Assembly (NCBI RefSeq): GCF_001544915.2
Contig: NZ_FCOE02000011.1
Span: forward strand, 141,332 to 205,331
DNA length: 64,000 nt
Reading direction: 5' to 3'
Source: Caballeronia pedi
GTDB taxonomy: Bacteria; Pseudomonadota; Gammaproteobacteria; Burkholderiales; Burkholderiaceae
Part shown: positions 1 through 9,481 of the stretch, in pieces
Layout of the letters: every line of letters begins with the position of its first letter
Numbering within the stretch: position 1 is the first letter of the stretch
Made by a program: the position numbers and the translations under genes
Notes under the pieces: generated by a model
Database searches by the model: none
Told to the model about the DNA's origin: nothing
What the model saw: the letters and a program-made list of their open reading frames with translations, nothing else

Positions 1-707
<707 letters not shown>

Positions 708-800
708 GGCGCGTCCTTTTGAATGGGGTACGACGAAAAACCTGAGATTTTAGCAGAATTTGCGGGCTTTTGAGCCGGGTGGCGGCGTTCCGGGGCGGCC

Positions 801-838
801 AAAAGCAACGGGGCGCGGCCATTCGAGCCGCGCCCCGC
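801..838 (-). terminator. Rho-independent terminator of thrC operon
   Basis: A perfect 10-bp GC stem (GGGGCGCGGC at 810-819 with GCCGCGCCCC at 827-836, loop 820-826) lies 29 bases past the thrC stop. On the minus strand it is followed by a T-rich run (complement of 801-808). It separates the alaA-hom-thrC run from ybiT. Confidence 0.65.
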
Positions 839-866
839 TTCAGCGCCGAGGATACCCGCCCGCGCT

Positions 867-2312
867 CTACGTGCGCTCGGCGATGAACGCCTTCACCACG
901 CCCGCGTCCGCAGAAACGATATCGAACCTTTGTGGCAGTTTTTCAAGTCCGGCGAACGCGGCGGGCCGTTCCGGCTCGCGATTGAGCGCCTCGCGGATCG
1001 TCTCGCCGAATTTGATCGGCTGCGCGGTTTCAAGAACGATCATCGGCACGCCGGGCTTCAGGTTCTCGCGCGCGACCTTCACGCCGTCGGCGGTGTGGGT
1101 GTCGATCATCGTCTGATAGCGCTCGAACACGTCGCGGATGGTCTTCACGCGGTCGTCGTGGTCGCTCTTGCCCGACACGAAGCCGAATTCCTGCACGCGC
1201 GCGTAATCGCCGCTCGCCGCGAGATCGAAGCCGCCCTTCTCCTCGACGTCGCGGAACAATTGCAGCACGCGCGCCGGATCGCGGCCCAGCAGGTCGTACA
1301 CGAAGCGCTCGAAGTTCGACGCCTTCGAGATATCCATGCTCGGCGACGTGGTGTGATACGTCTCCGCCGCGCCGCGCACGCGATACACGCCCGTCTTGAA
1401 GAATTCGTCGAGCACGTCGTTTTCGTTGGTCGCGACGACGAGCTGATCGATCGGCAAACCCATCATGCGCGCGATATGCCCCGCGCACACATTGCCGAAA
1501 TTGCCCGACGGCACCGTGAACGACACACGCTCGTCGTTGCCCGTCGTGGCGGCGAAATAGCCCTTGAAGTAGTACACGACCTGCGCGACGACGCGCGCCC
1601 AGTTGATCGAGTTGACCGTGCCGATCTTGTGCTTCGCCTTGTAGCCGTGATCATTCGATACGGCCTTCACGATGTCCTGACAGTTGTCGAAGTTGCCCTC
1701 GACGGCCAGATTGAAGATGTTCGGGTCCTGCAGCGAGAACATCTGCGCGGTCTGAAACGCGCTCATCTTCTTGTGCGGCGACAGCATGAAGACGCGCACG
1801 CCGGCCTTGCCGCGCATCGCGTATTCGGCGGCGCTGCCGGTGTCGCCCGAGGTCGCGCCGAGAATGTTCAGCGTCTCACCGTGCTTCTCCAGCGCGTACT
1901 CGAACAGATTGCCGAGCAGCTGCATCGCCATGTCCTTGAAGGCGAGCGTCGGGCCGTTCGAGAGTTCCAGCAGCGAGAGCGTCGTGCCGTTTTCCACGCC
2001 GAGCGTCTTCAACGGCGTGATCTGCGCCGCGCTCTCTTCGTGGCGCACGTTGCTGTACACCTGCGCCGTGTAGGTCTTGCGCGTGAGCGAGCGCAGGTCG
2101 TCGGCGGGAATGTCGTCGCTGAACTTCGACAGCACTTCGAATGCGAGATCCGCATACGAGAGCGTGCGCCAGCGCGCGAGTTCATCGGCCGAAACGCGCG
2201 GATAGTCCGCCGGCAGATACAGACCGCCGTCTTTCGCGAGCCCGCCGAGAAGGATGTCGGAAAACGTGTGGCGCTCGTTGCTGCCGGCGCCGCGCGTCGA
2301 AATGTAGTTCAT
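867..2312 (-). CDS. thrC: threonine synthase
   Basis: 481 residues. PLP-dependent conversion of O-phosphohomoserine to threonine in the cytoplasm. The N-terminus MNYISTRG and the segment GPTLAFKDMAMQ fit the long bacterial ThrC type; K126 in AFKDMA is the expected PLP lysine. It lies 15 bases downstream of hom on the same strand, so the two final-branch enzymes of threonine synthesis are probably co-transcribed. The length matches the family. Followed by a strong terminator. Confidence 0.97.
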   Translation of the reverse strand: MNYISTRGAGSNERHTFSDILLGGLAKDGGLYLPADYPRVSADELARWRTLSYADLAFEVLSKFSDDIPADDLRSLTRKTYTAQVYSNVRHEESAAQITPLKTLGVENGTTLSLLELSNGPTLAFKDMAMQLLGNLFEYALEKHGETLNILGATSGDTGSAAEYAMRGKAGVRVFMLSPHKKMSAFQTAQMFSLQDPNIFNLAVEGNFDNCQDIVKAVSNDHGYKAKHKIGTVNSINWARVVAQVVYYFKGYFAATTGNDERVSFTVPSGNFGNVCAGHIARMMGLPIDQLVVATNENDVLDEFFKTGVYRVRGAAETYHTTSPSMDISKASNFERFVYDLLGRDPARVLQLFRDVEEKGGFDLAASGDYARVQEFGFVSGKSDHDDRVKTIRDVFERYQTMIDTHTADGVKVARENLKPGVPMIVLETAQPIKFGETIREALNREPERPAAFAGLEKLPQRFDIVSADAGVVKAFIAERT

Positions 2313-2327
2313 CGTGCGTCCTTGCCC

Positions 2328-3650
2328 TTAATTGAGCGCTTCCATGCGCAGCTTCGTCACCTTCGAGACCACCGTGGACAGCGCCTCGATCTGGGCGATC
2401 GCCGCGTTCACGTTCTTTTCCAGCGTCTCGTGCGTGATGAGGATGATGTCGGTTTCGCCCTTGTTCGCGCCGTCGACTTCTTCCGATTCCTTCTGCAGCA
2501 ACGCGTCGATGGAGATGCCCTTGTCCGCGAGAATGCGCGTGATGTTCGCGAGCACGCCCGTCACGTCCGCGACGCGCAGGCGCAGGTAATAGCCGCTCGT
2601 CACTTCGTCGATCGGCAGGATCGGCGTGTTCGAGAGACTGTCCGGCTGAAACGCCAGATGCGGCACGCGATGCTCCGGATCGGCGGTGTGCAGGCGCGTC
2701 ACGTCGACGAGATCGGCGACCACGGCCGAAGCGGTAGGCTCGGCGCCCGCGCCCTTGCCGTAGTAGAGCGTCGTGCCGACCGCGTCGCCGTGCACGACGA
2801 CCGCGTTCATCGCGCCTTCGACGTTCGCGAGCAGGCGCTTGGCCGGAATCAACGTCGGATGCGTGCGCAACTCGATGCCCTTCTCCGTTCGCCGTGCGAT
2901 GCCCAGCAGCTTGATGCGGTAGCCGAGGTCTTCGGCATAGCGAATGTCGATGGCCGCGAGCTTGCTGATGCCTTCCACATACGCGCGATCGAACTGCACG
3001 GGCACGCCGAACGCGATCGCGCTCATGATCGTGACCTTGTGCGCGGCGTCGACGCCTTCGATGTCGAAGGTCGGATCGGCTTCGGCATAGCCCAACTCTT
3101 GCGCGGCCTTCAGTGCGGTCGCGAAGTCGAGCCCGCGGTCGCGCATTTCCGAAAGAATGTAGTTCGTCGTGCCGTTGATGATGCCCGCGATGTACTCGAT
3201 CCGGTTCGCCGTCAGCCCTTCGCGCAGCGCCTTGATGATCGGAATGCCGCCCGCCACCGCCGCTTCGAACGCGACCATCACGCCCTTCGCGCGCGCGGCT
3301 TCGAAAATCTCCGTGCCGTGCACCGCGAGCAGCGCCTTGTTGGCCGTCACGACATGCTTGCCGTTGGCGATCGCGCGCAGCACCAGCTCGCGCGCGAAGC
3401 CCGTGCCGCCGATCATTTCGCACACGATATCGATGGAAGGATCGTCGACGACCGCGCCAAAGTCGTCCGTCACCGCGATGCCTTCCTGCTTCGCGGCTTC
3501 GGCCTTCGCCGGCGTTCGCACCGCGACGCGCGCGATTTCGATGCCGCGCCCGGCGCGTCGTTTGATTTCTTCCTGGTTACGGCGCAGCACCGTGAAGGTG
3601 CCGCTGCCGACCGTGCCGAAGCCCAAGAGTCCTACTTTGATCGGTTCCAT
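2328..3650 (-). CDS. hom: homoserine dehydrogenase
   Basis: 440 residues from the ATG at 3650; a longer upstream frame is open, but MEPIKVGLLGFGTVGSG is the conserved start. The Rossmann glycine motif GFGTVG is at residues 10-15. The catalytic domain follows, and a C-terminal ACT domain (from about residue 355, LRVADVTGVLANI) is likely to sense threonine. It reduces aspartate semialdehyde to homoserine. It sits 25 bases after alaA and 15 before thrC in one tight run. A monofunctional enzyme with no aspartokinase fused to it. Confidence 0.97.
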   Translation of the reverse strand: MEPIKVGLLGFGTVGSGTFTVLRRNQEEIKRRAGRGIEIARVAVRTPAKAEAAKQEGIAVTDDFGAVVDDPSIDIVCEMIGGTGFARELVLRAIANGKHVVTANKALLAVHGTEIFEAARAKGVMVAFEAAVAGGIPIIKALREGLTANRIEYIAGIINGTTNYILSEMRDRGLDFATALKAAQELGYAEADPTFDIEGVDAAHKVTIMSAIAFGVPVQFDRAYVEGISKLAAIDIRYAEDLGYRIKLLGIARRTEKGIELRTHPTLIPAKRLLANVEGAMNAVVVHGDAVGTTLYYGKGAGAEPTASAVVADLVDVTRLHTADPEHRVPHLAFQPDSLSNTPILPIDEVTSGYYLRLRVADVTGVLANITRILADKGISIDALLQKESEEVDGANKGETDIILITHETLEKNVNAAIAQIEALSTVVSKVTKLRMEALN

Positions 3651-3675
3651 GCAGCGCGAGTCTTTAAAAGAGAGA

Positions 3676-4914
3676 TTAAGCGGAATGTCGTTTGCGATAG
3701 CCGTCGAGGAAGCGCGCGATGCGGTTGATCGAATCCGCGAGATCGTCGACGTTCGGCAGAAAGACCACGCGGAAGTGATCCGGTGTCGGCCAGTTGAAGC
3801 CCGTGCCCTGCACCAGCAGCACACGCTCCTCGAGCAGCAGGTCCGTGATGAACTGCTGATCGTCCTGGATCGGGTACATCTTCGGATCGAGCTTCGGAAA
3901 CATGTAGAGCGCGGCTTGCGGCTTCACGCAGGTCACGCCGGGAATGGCCGTGAGCATGTCGTATGCGAGCTCGCGCTGCTTGTAGAGACGTCCGCCCGGC
4001 ACGATCAGGTCGTTGATGCTCTGATAGCCGCCGAGCGCGGTCTGGATCGCGTACTGGCCCGGCACATTCGGGCACAGGCGCATCGACGCGAGAATGCCGA
4101 GACCTTCGAGATAATCCTTCGCGCGGCGGCGGTTCTCTTCGATCAGCCCGGAAATCGCCATCCAGCCCGCGCGATAACCGCACGAACGGTAGCTCTTCGA
4201 CAAACTGTTGAACGTGACCGTGATCACGTCTTCGGACAGCGCGGCCATCGACGTGTGCGTCTTGCCGTCGTAGACGATCTTGTCGTAGACCTCGTCCGCG
4301 AAAATGATCAGGCCGTGCTCGCGCGCGATCGCGATCAGGTCGCGCAGCAGTTCGTCCGAATACAGCGCGCCGGTCGGGTTGTTCGGATTGATGACGACGA
4401 GCGCCTTGGTGTTGGGCGTGATTTTCGCGCGGATGTCGTCGAGATCGGGCATCCAGCCGTTGCTCTCGTCGCACATGTAATGGCGCGGCGTGCCCGACGA
4501 CAGGCTCACCGCAGCCGTCCAGAGCGGATAGTCCGGCGCCGGAAGCAGCACTTCGTCGCCGTCGTTCAGGAGCGCCTGCATCGCCATCACAATGAGTTCG
4601 GACGCGCCATTGCCGATGTAGATATCGTCCAGCTCGACGCCCGCCACGCCCTTTTGCTGCGTGTAATGCATGATCGCCTTGCGCGCGGCGAACACGCCCT
4701 TCGAATCCGAATAGCCCGACGACCCCGGCAGGTTGCGGATCATGTCCTGGATGATCTCGTCGGGCGCTTCGAAGCCGAACGGCGCCAGATTGCCGATATT
4801 GAGCTTGATGATGCGATGCCCTTCCTCTTCGAGGCGCTTCGCGTGTTCGAGCACGGGCCCGCGAATGTCGTAGCAGACGTTTTGCAGCTTGTTGGATTTG
4901 AGAATCGGTTTCAC
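3676..4914 (-). CDS. alaA: pyridoxal-phosphate aminotransferase, AlaA-like (alanine:2-oxoglutarate)
   Basis: 412 residues from a GTG at 4914 (VKPILKSNKLQNVCYDIRGP). Class I/II aminotransferase fold: NPNNPTG at residues 176-182, DEVYD near 207, and the PLP lysine K240 in SLSKSYRSCGYRAGW. Close in sequence and length to E. coli AlaA (405 residues), which makes alanine from pyruvate and glutamate. It opens the alaA-hom-thrC run. The frame stays open upstream to 5202, but that part has no family resemblance. Exact substrate is inferred from similarity. Confidence 0.92.
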   Translation of the reverse strand: MKPILKSNKLQNVCYDIRGPVLEHAKRLEEEGHRIIKLNIGNLAPFGFEAPDEIIQDMIRNLPGSSGYSDSKGVFAARKAIMHYTQQKGVAGVELDDIYIGNGASELIVMAMQALLNDGDEVLLPAPDYPLWTAAVSLSSGTPRHYMCDESNGWMPDLDDIRAKITPNTKALVVINPNNPTGALYSDELLRDLIAIAREHGLIIFADEVYDKIVYDGKTHTSMAALSEDVITVTFNSLSKSYRSCGYRAGWMAISGLIEENRRRAKDYLEGLGILASMRLCPNVPGQYAIQTALGGYQSINDLIVPGGRLYKQRELAYDMLTAIPGVTCVKPQAALYMFPKLDPKMYPIQDDQQFITDLLLEERVLLVQGTGFNWPTPDHFRVVFLPNVDDLADSINRIARFLDGYRKRHSA

Positions 4915-5369
4915 GGCTGGCGCTCTGGGTCTGGGTGTTGATGCGGACTGGTTTTTCTGATGTCGATCAGGTGCGGCTCGGCGTTCCGGACAGCCAGCCT
5001 CGTGCGCGGACGGCGAACGGGCGTTCGATGAAAACCGAGTTTGAAGCCTGAAGGCGGCTCGCCCGGACGACTCGCTCGTTCCCGAGCGCCGAACGATGCA
5101 TTTTAGACGCCGCGCCAGGTAAGGCATGGGCGATGCGGACCGGATTGCGCGCCGGCGGCGGCTTGTGGCGGCGCGCGGGTGCAACGGACGGCGCACGAGC
5201 AAGCCCGGCGGCCGAAAAGTTATAATTTACTGATTATGACTCAGTTCCGCAATGCACCAAAGGAACGCGTCTGCGCGGCCCGAAGTCGACGCGCCAGAAG
5301 GTGTGCAGGCTGCTCCCGCCGTCGCGGCGAACGCTGGGTCGTCACCCTTTCCCTTGCCGGATCACTGTT
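4915..5369. other. 455-base divergent intergenic region (alaA / MTH938-like gene)
   Basis: No gene supported. It must hold the promoters of both flanking genes. The AT-rich stretch around 5215-5240 stands out and contains a TATAAT. Open frames across it are short and are shadows. Confidence 0.5.
5221..5226 (+). promoter_or_regulatory. candidate -10 element (TATAAT)
   Basis: Consensus TATAAT in an otherwise GC-rich region, 144 bases upstream of the TTG start at 5370. No convincing -35 lies 16-18 bases upstream. The same AT-rich patch could serve the minus-strand alaA promoter. Confidence 0.35.
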
Positions 5370-5744
5370 TTGAAACTGCACCAGGATTCCAACAACGCGC
5401 TCAACACCATCACGAGCTACGGAGACGGTTTCGTGGCGATCAATCTCGCTCGGCACGAAGGCAGCGTGATCGTCATGCCCGAGATGCCCGTCGCGGCGTG
5501 GCCGGTGTCGTCGTTCGAGGCGCTTGCGCCCGAGCATTTCGACGCGCTCGTCGAGGCCGCGCCGGAGGTCGTCATTTTCGGCAGCGGGTCGCGGCTGCGC
5601 TTTCCGCATCCGCGCCTGACGGCGCAACTGGCGAAGCACCGCATCGGCGTCGAGACGATGGATTTCGGCGCGGCCTGCCGCACCTACAACATTCTGATGT
5701 CCGAAGGCCGCCGCGTGGCCGCCGCGCTGCTGATCGAAACCTGA
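5370..5744 (+). CDS. MTH938/NDUFAF3-like (DUF498) domain protein
   Basis: 124 residues from a TTG at 5370 (LKLHQDSNNALNTITSYGDG). The start is chosen because the family begins near this point and the upstream part of the frame is non-homologous. The family has a small Rossmann-like fold and is often found in proteobacteria as an uncharacterised conserved protein; the mitochondrial relative NDUFAF3 helps assemble complex I. The motif VIFGSGSRLRFP is typical. No catalytic residue can be assigned. It stands alone between alaA and arnT. Confidence 0.8.
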   Translation: MKLHQDSNNALNTITSYGDGFVAINLARHEGSVIVMPEMPVAAWPVSSFEALAPEHFDALVEAAPEVVIFGSGSRLRFPHPRLTAQLAKHRIGVETMDFGAACRTYNILMSEGRRVAAALLIET

Positions 5745-6081
5745 GCAGGCAGCTAAGTATTCGTTAAGGAAGCGCTGGCAGACTTGCGCCGCCCGTCCGA
5801 TCCCGGCGCGCGCCAGGGTCTGTCCGCGTCGAATTTGACGAATGCAGGCCGGGCGTGCGCTACACTCCCGCCCGGCGTCCGCCTTTCCGGGATGCGCCGG
5901 GCACGGCGCGATTCGCTTCGGCGGGCATTCGCCGGGATGGATTCGGGGCGTCGGTGCAAATCGCGCGGCGTGGCCGATCAATGCGAACTCGCATCGAAAA
6001 TGCGTGCCTGAGTATGCGCGCGCCCATCGCCCATTTCGTTTCACTAGCGCCGCGCATCGCGGCATCGGACAGGTTGACTTC
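5745..6081. other. 337-base region upstream of arnT
   Basis: No gene supported. It contains a GCTAAG-N5-GTTAAG direct repeat at 5752-5768 (separate entry). A TTGACG (5835-5840) and a TACACT (5861-5866) are 20 bases apart, longer than a standard sigma-70 spacer. The rest is GC-rich with no clear hairpin. Confidence 0.5.
5752..5768 (+). promoter_or_regulatory. direct repeat resembling a two-half-site response-regulator box
   Basis: GCTAAG, five bases, GTTAAG: two half-sites with 11-bp periodicity immediately after the MTH938-like gene and upstream of the Ara4N cluster. PmrA (OmpR family) sites in enterobacteria are direct CTTAA-type half-sites with the same N5 spacing. The match is partial (4 and 5 of 6), so this is a candidate only. 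Confidence 0.3.
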
Positions 6082-7755
6082 ATGAACGATACGCCTTCGC
6101 GGCTACCGCTCACACGTCTTTCACTCATTCTTCTCGTTCTAGCGCTCGCGATCATCTGGTTCGCGCCGCTGGGCTATCGTCATCTCGTGCCGAGCGACGA
6201 AGGCCGCTACGCCGAGATGGCGCGCGAGATGTTCGTCACCGGCGACTGGATCACGCCGCGCTATAACGGCTACAAGTATTTCGAGAAGCCGCCGCTGCAG
6301 ACCTGGGCGAACGCGCTCACGTTCGCCTGGTTCGGCATCGGCGAATGGCAGGCGCGCTTCTATACCGCGCTGGCGGGTTTCGCGGGCGTGCTGCTCGTCG
6401 GTTTCACGGGCGCGCGGGTCTTCAACGCGGTGACGGGCTTCGCGGCCGCGGTCATTCTCGCGACCTGCCCGTACTGGAACCTGATGGGCCACTTCAACAC
6501 GCTCGACATGGGCCTGTCGTTCTGGATGGAGCTGACGCTCTGCGCGCTGCTGCTCGCCCAGCGCCCCGGCCTGCCGACGCGCGAAGTCCGTCTGTGGATG
6601 TGGCTCTGCTGGGCCGGCATGGGCGCGGCGGTGCTGTCGAAAGGCCTGATCGGTCTGATCCTGCCCGGCGCGACGCTCATTCTCTACTCGCTCGTCGCGC
6701 GCGACTGGGCGCTCTGGAAGCGGCTCTACATCGGCAGCGGGCTGATCGTGTTCCTGATCGTGACCGGCCCGTGGTTCGCGCTCGTGCAGATGAAGAACCC
6801 CGAGTTCTTCAATTTCTTTTTCATCGTTCAGCAGTTCAAGCGCTATCTGACGCCCGAGCAGAACCGCCCCGGCGCGTTCTATTACTTCGTGCCGGTGCTG
6901 ATCGTCGGATTTCTGCCGTGGCTGTCGATCACCTTTCAGAGCGTGCGTCACGGCCTGAAGACGCCGCGCCAGCCCAACGGTTTCGCGCCCGTGACGATGC
7001 TGCTCGTCTGGTCGGCGTTCATCTTCCTGTTCTTCAGCGCGTCGCACTCCAAGCTGCTGTCCTACGTGCTGCCGATCGCGCCGGCGATCGCGCTCGTGAT
7101 CGGCCTCTATCTGCCGTCGCTGACGAAGACGCGCTACCGCATGCATCTGATCGGCTATGCGGTGTTTCTGATCGCCGCGGCGTTCGGCGCGATCTTCCTC
7201 GGTCGGGCGGGCAGCGCGAACACGCCGAACGCGCTCTATCGCGAGTTCCAGATCTGGGTGTACGCGGGCCTCGCGGTCGCGTTCGTCGTGACCGTGTTCG
7301 CGATCTGGCTGAACCGGCGCAGCGTGCTCGCGGGCGCCGCCGGACTGGGCGCGGCGTGGCTGCTGCTCGGCACGATCGCTGGCTCCGGGCACGACGTGTT
7401 CGGCACACAAAGCTCCGGCGTGAAGCTCGTGCCGGCCGTGAAGGCCGCGATGGCGAAACTGCCGCCCGACACGCCGTTCTATTCGATCGCGAAGCTCGAT
7501 CACACGATGCCCTTTTACCTCGATCACACGATGATCATGGTCCAGGAAGCCGACGAGCTTACGTTTGGCGTACAGACCGAACCGCAGAAATGGGTGCCGA
7601 GCATCGACGAATGGATCGGCTTGTGGGATTCGAAGCGCTACGCGCTCGCGTTGATGCCGCCGTCCCGCTACGACGAACTCGTGGCGCGTCACGTGCCGAT
7701 GCAGGTGATCGCGCGCGACGAGCGCCGCGTGATCGTGGAGAAGCCGCAGCCGTGA
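6082..7755 (+). CDS. arnT: lipid A L-Ara4N transferase (GT-C family, GT83)
   Basis: 557 residues from the ATG at 6082. Polytopic inner-membrane glycosyltransferase that moves 4-amino-4-deoxy-L-arabinose from undecaprenyl phosphate to lipid A on the periplasmic face. The first transmembrane segment (about 14-31) is followed by the first periplasmic loop with VPSDEGRYAEMAREM (D39-E40, the GT-C acidic pair) and YFEKPPLQTW, both typical of ArnT. About a dozen hydrophobic segments follow, then a soluble C-terminal part from about residue 445. It opens the arn cluster, 97 bases before the flippase gene. This modification lowers polymyxin binding. Confidence 0.93.
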   Translation: MNDTPSRLPLTRLSLILLVLALAIIWFAPLGYRHLVPSDEGRYAEMAREMFVTGDWITPRYNGYKYFEKPPLQTWANALTFAWFGIGEWQARFYTALAGFAGVLLVGFTGARVFNAVTGFAAAVILATCPYWNLMGHFNTLDMGLSFWMELTLCALLLAQRPGLPTREVRLWMWLCWAGMGAAVLSKGLIGLILPGATLILYSLVARDWALWKRLYIGSGLIVFLIVTGPWFALVQMKNPEFFNFFFIVQQFKRYLTPEQNRPGAFYYFVPVLIVGFLPWLSITFQSVRHGLKTPRQPNGFAPVTMLLVWSAFIFLFFSASHSKLLSYVLPIAPAIALVIGLYLPSLTKTRYRMHLIGYAVFLIAAAFGAIFLGRAGSANTPNALYREFQIWVYAGLAVAFVVTVFAIWLNRRSVLAGAAGLGAAWLLLGTIAGSGHDVFGTQSSGVKLVPAVKAAMAKLPPDTPFYSIAKLDHTMPFYLDHTMIMVQEADELTFGVQTEPQKWVPSIDEWIGLWDSKRYALALMPPSRYDELVARHVPMQVIARDERRVIVEKPQP

Positions 7756-7852
7756 GCTTTCAGTTCCTTCTCAGTCACGATGTTGCGCCGCACGATCGTT
7801 CGGCATTTCGCGACGAACCGAGTATCCTTGTTTCGCATTTGAAAAAGGCGCG

Positions 7853-8224
7853 ATGAACCCGATTTCCTTCATTTGCATCATCATCGGCGTATTGTTGAAC
7901 GCGTGCGCCCAGCTCCTGCTCAAAGCCGGCGTGAACGCTGTGGGCCATTTCGACCTGACACCCGCCAATATCATCCCGGTCGGCTTCAGGATCGCAACGC
8001 AGTTGCCCATCATCGGCGGGCTCGCGTGCTACGTGCTGAGCGTCGTCGTGTGGATCGTCGGGTTGTCGCGGGTGGACGTGTCGATCGCCTATCCGATGCT
8101 CTCGCTCGGTTACGTCGTCAACGCGTTCGCGGCGTGGTATCTGTTCGGCGAGGTGCTGTCGATGCAGCGGCTCATCGGCATCGGCATCATTCTGTTCGGC
8201 GTGGTGGTGCTCGCCCGCGGCTGA
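7853..8224 (+). CDS. SMR/EamA-type membrane protein, probable undecaprenyl-P-Ara4N flippase (ArnE/F-like)
   Basis: 123 residues, nearly all hydrophobic, with four predicted transmembrane helices. The start MNPISFICIIIGVLLNACAQLLLKAG has the glutamine/lysine pattern seen in ArnE and ArnF. Enterobacteria encode two such proteins that form a heterodimer and flip Ara4N-lipid carrier to the periplasm. Only one copy is present between arnT and arnB here, so the flippase may be a homodimer or have a partner elsewhere. Function is inferred from context and family. Confidence 0.8.
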   Translation: MNPISFICIIIGVLLNACAQLLLKAGVNAVGHFDLTPANIIPVGFRIATQLPIIGGLACYVLSVVVWIVGLSRVDVSIAYPMLSLGYVVNAFAAWYLFGEVLSMQRLIGIGIILFGVVVLARG

Positions 8225-8290
8225 TTCACCGAACCGAAACGTCAACCCGAAGCGTCAACCGGATCAATTCATTTCTTAAGCGCATAGTCC

Positions 8291-9460
8291 ATGACTCAAA
8301 CAACGCGGCCGTTCCTGCCATTCGTCAAACCCGAGATCGATGAAGAAACCATTCAGGGTGTCGTCGACGTGCTGCGCTCGGGCTGGATCACGACCGGCCC
8401 GCAGAATCAGCAGTTCGAAGCCGAGTTGTCGGCCTACGTAGGCGGCCGCCCGGTGCGCGCGTTCAACTCGGGCACCTGCACGATGGAAATCGGCCTGCGC
8501 ATCGCGGGTGTCGGTCCGGGCGACGAAGTCATCACCACGCCGATGACCTGGGTGTCGACGGCGAACGTGATCCTCGAAGTGGGCGCGACGCCGGTGTTCG
8601 TCGACATCGATCCGGTCACGCGCAACATCGACCTGAACCTGCTCGAACGCGCGATCACGCCGCGCACGAAGGCCATCATGCCGGTCTATCTGGCGGGTTT
8701 GCCCGTCGACATGGACCGGCTCTACGAGATCGCGCGCGCCCACAAACTGCGCGTGATCGAGGACGCCGCGCAGGCGTTCGGCTCGACCTGGAAGGGCAAG
8801 CGCATCGGCGCGCTCGGCGACATCGTGTCGTTCAGCTTCCACGCGAACAAGAACGTGACGTCGATCGAAGGCGGCGCGCTCGTGCTCAACAACGAAGACG
8901 AAGCGGAACTCGCGCGCAAATACCGCTTGCAGGGCATCACGCGCACGGGCTTCGACGGCATGGACTGCGACGTGCTCGGCGGCAAGTACAACCTTACCGA
9001 TGTGGCGGCGCGCGTCGGGCTCGGCCAGTTGCGCAGCGTCGAACGGTTCACCGAAAAGCGCCGCGAACTCGCGCGCGCCTACTTCGACGCGTTCGAAGGC
9101 GGCGCCGCCGTGAAGCTCGGCGTCGGCCTGCCGCCGCGCAGTTTCACCGACAGCAACTGGCACATGTTCCAGATCGCGCTGCCGCTCGAGAAGCTGACGC
9201 TCACGCGCGCGGAATTCATGGGCGAGATGAAGGAGCGCGGCGTCGGCACGGGCATTCACTATCCGGCGCTGCATCTGTTCACGCTGTATCGCGCGCGTGG
9301 CTTCACGGAAGGCATGTTCCCGCATGCGGAGCGCTATGGCGCGTCGACGGTGACATTGCCGCTCTTCACGCTGATGAGCACGGACGATGTCACGCACGTC
9401 GTGAAAACGATCGACGAGATCTGCGAACAGTTCGCAGGCGATTCGAAGCGCAACGGGTAA
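8291..9460 (+). CDS. arnB: UDP-4-amino-4-deoxy-L-arabinose aminotransferase
   Basis: 389 residues. DegT/DnrJ/EryC1 family PLP enzyme that transfers an amino group from glutamate to UDP-4-ketopentose. The PLP lysine is K187 in FHANKNVTS, next to IEGGALV; the motif EDAAQAFGS (157-165) is also typical. Length and key positions agree with E. coli ArnB. It is the second soluble step of the pathway; its substrate comes from the decarboxylase gene four positions downstream. Confidence 0.95.
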   Translation: MTQTTRPFLPFVKPEIDEETIQGVVDVLRSGWITTGPQNQQFEAELSAYVGGRPVRAFNSGTCTMEIGLRIAGVGPGDEVITTPMTWVSTANVILEVGATPVFVDIDPVTRNIDLNLLERAITPRTKAIMPVYLAGLPVDMDRLYEIARAHKLRVIEDAAQAFGSTWKGKRIGALGDIVSFSFHANKNVTSIEGGALVLNNEDEAELARKYRLQGITRTGFDGMDCDVLGGKYNLTDVAARVGLGQLRSVERFTEKRRELARAYFDAFEGGAAVKLGVGLPPRSFTDSNWHMFQIALPLEKLTLTRAEFMGEMKERGVGTGIHYPALHLFTLYRARGFTEGMFPHAERYGASTVTLPLFTLMSTDDVTHVVKTIDEICEQFAGDSKRNG

Positions 9461-9481
9461 CCCAGGGACAATCGGCGCAAC

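Noticed and set aside
930..3728. 932-codon open frame on the plus strand opposite thrC and hom
   Set aside because: It is the antisense shadow of two high-GC genes: the translation is Arg/His/Ala-rich with no family resemblance, while the minus strand encodes full ThrC and Hom.
5835..5866. TTGACG ... TACACT as the arnT promoter
   Set aside because: The spacer is 20 bases, outside the normal 16-18 range; kept only as a remark.
6139..7692. 517-codon minus-strand frame opposite arnT
   Set aside because: Antisense shadow of a membrane-protein gene; the product is charged and repetitive in Arg/His/Glu with no recognisable domain.
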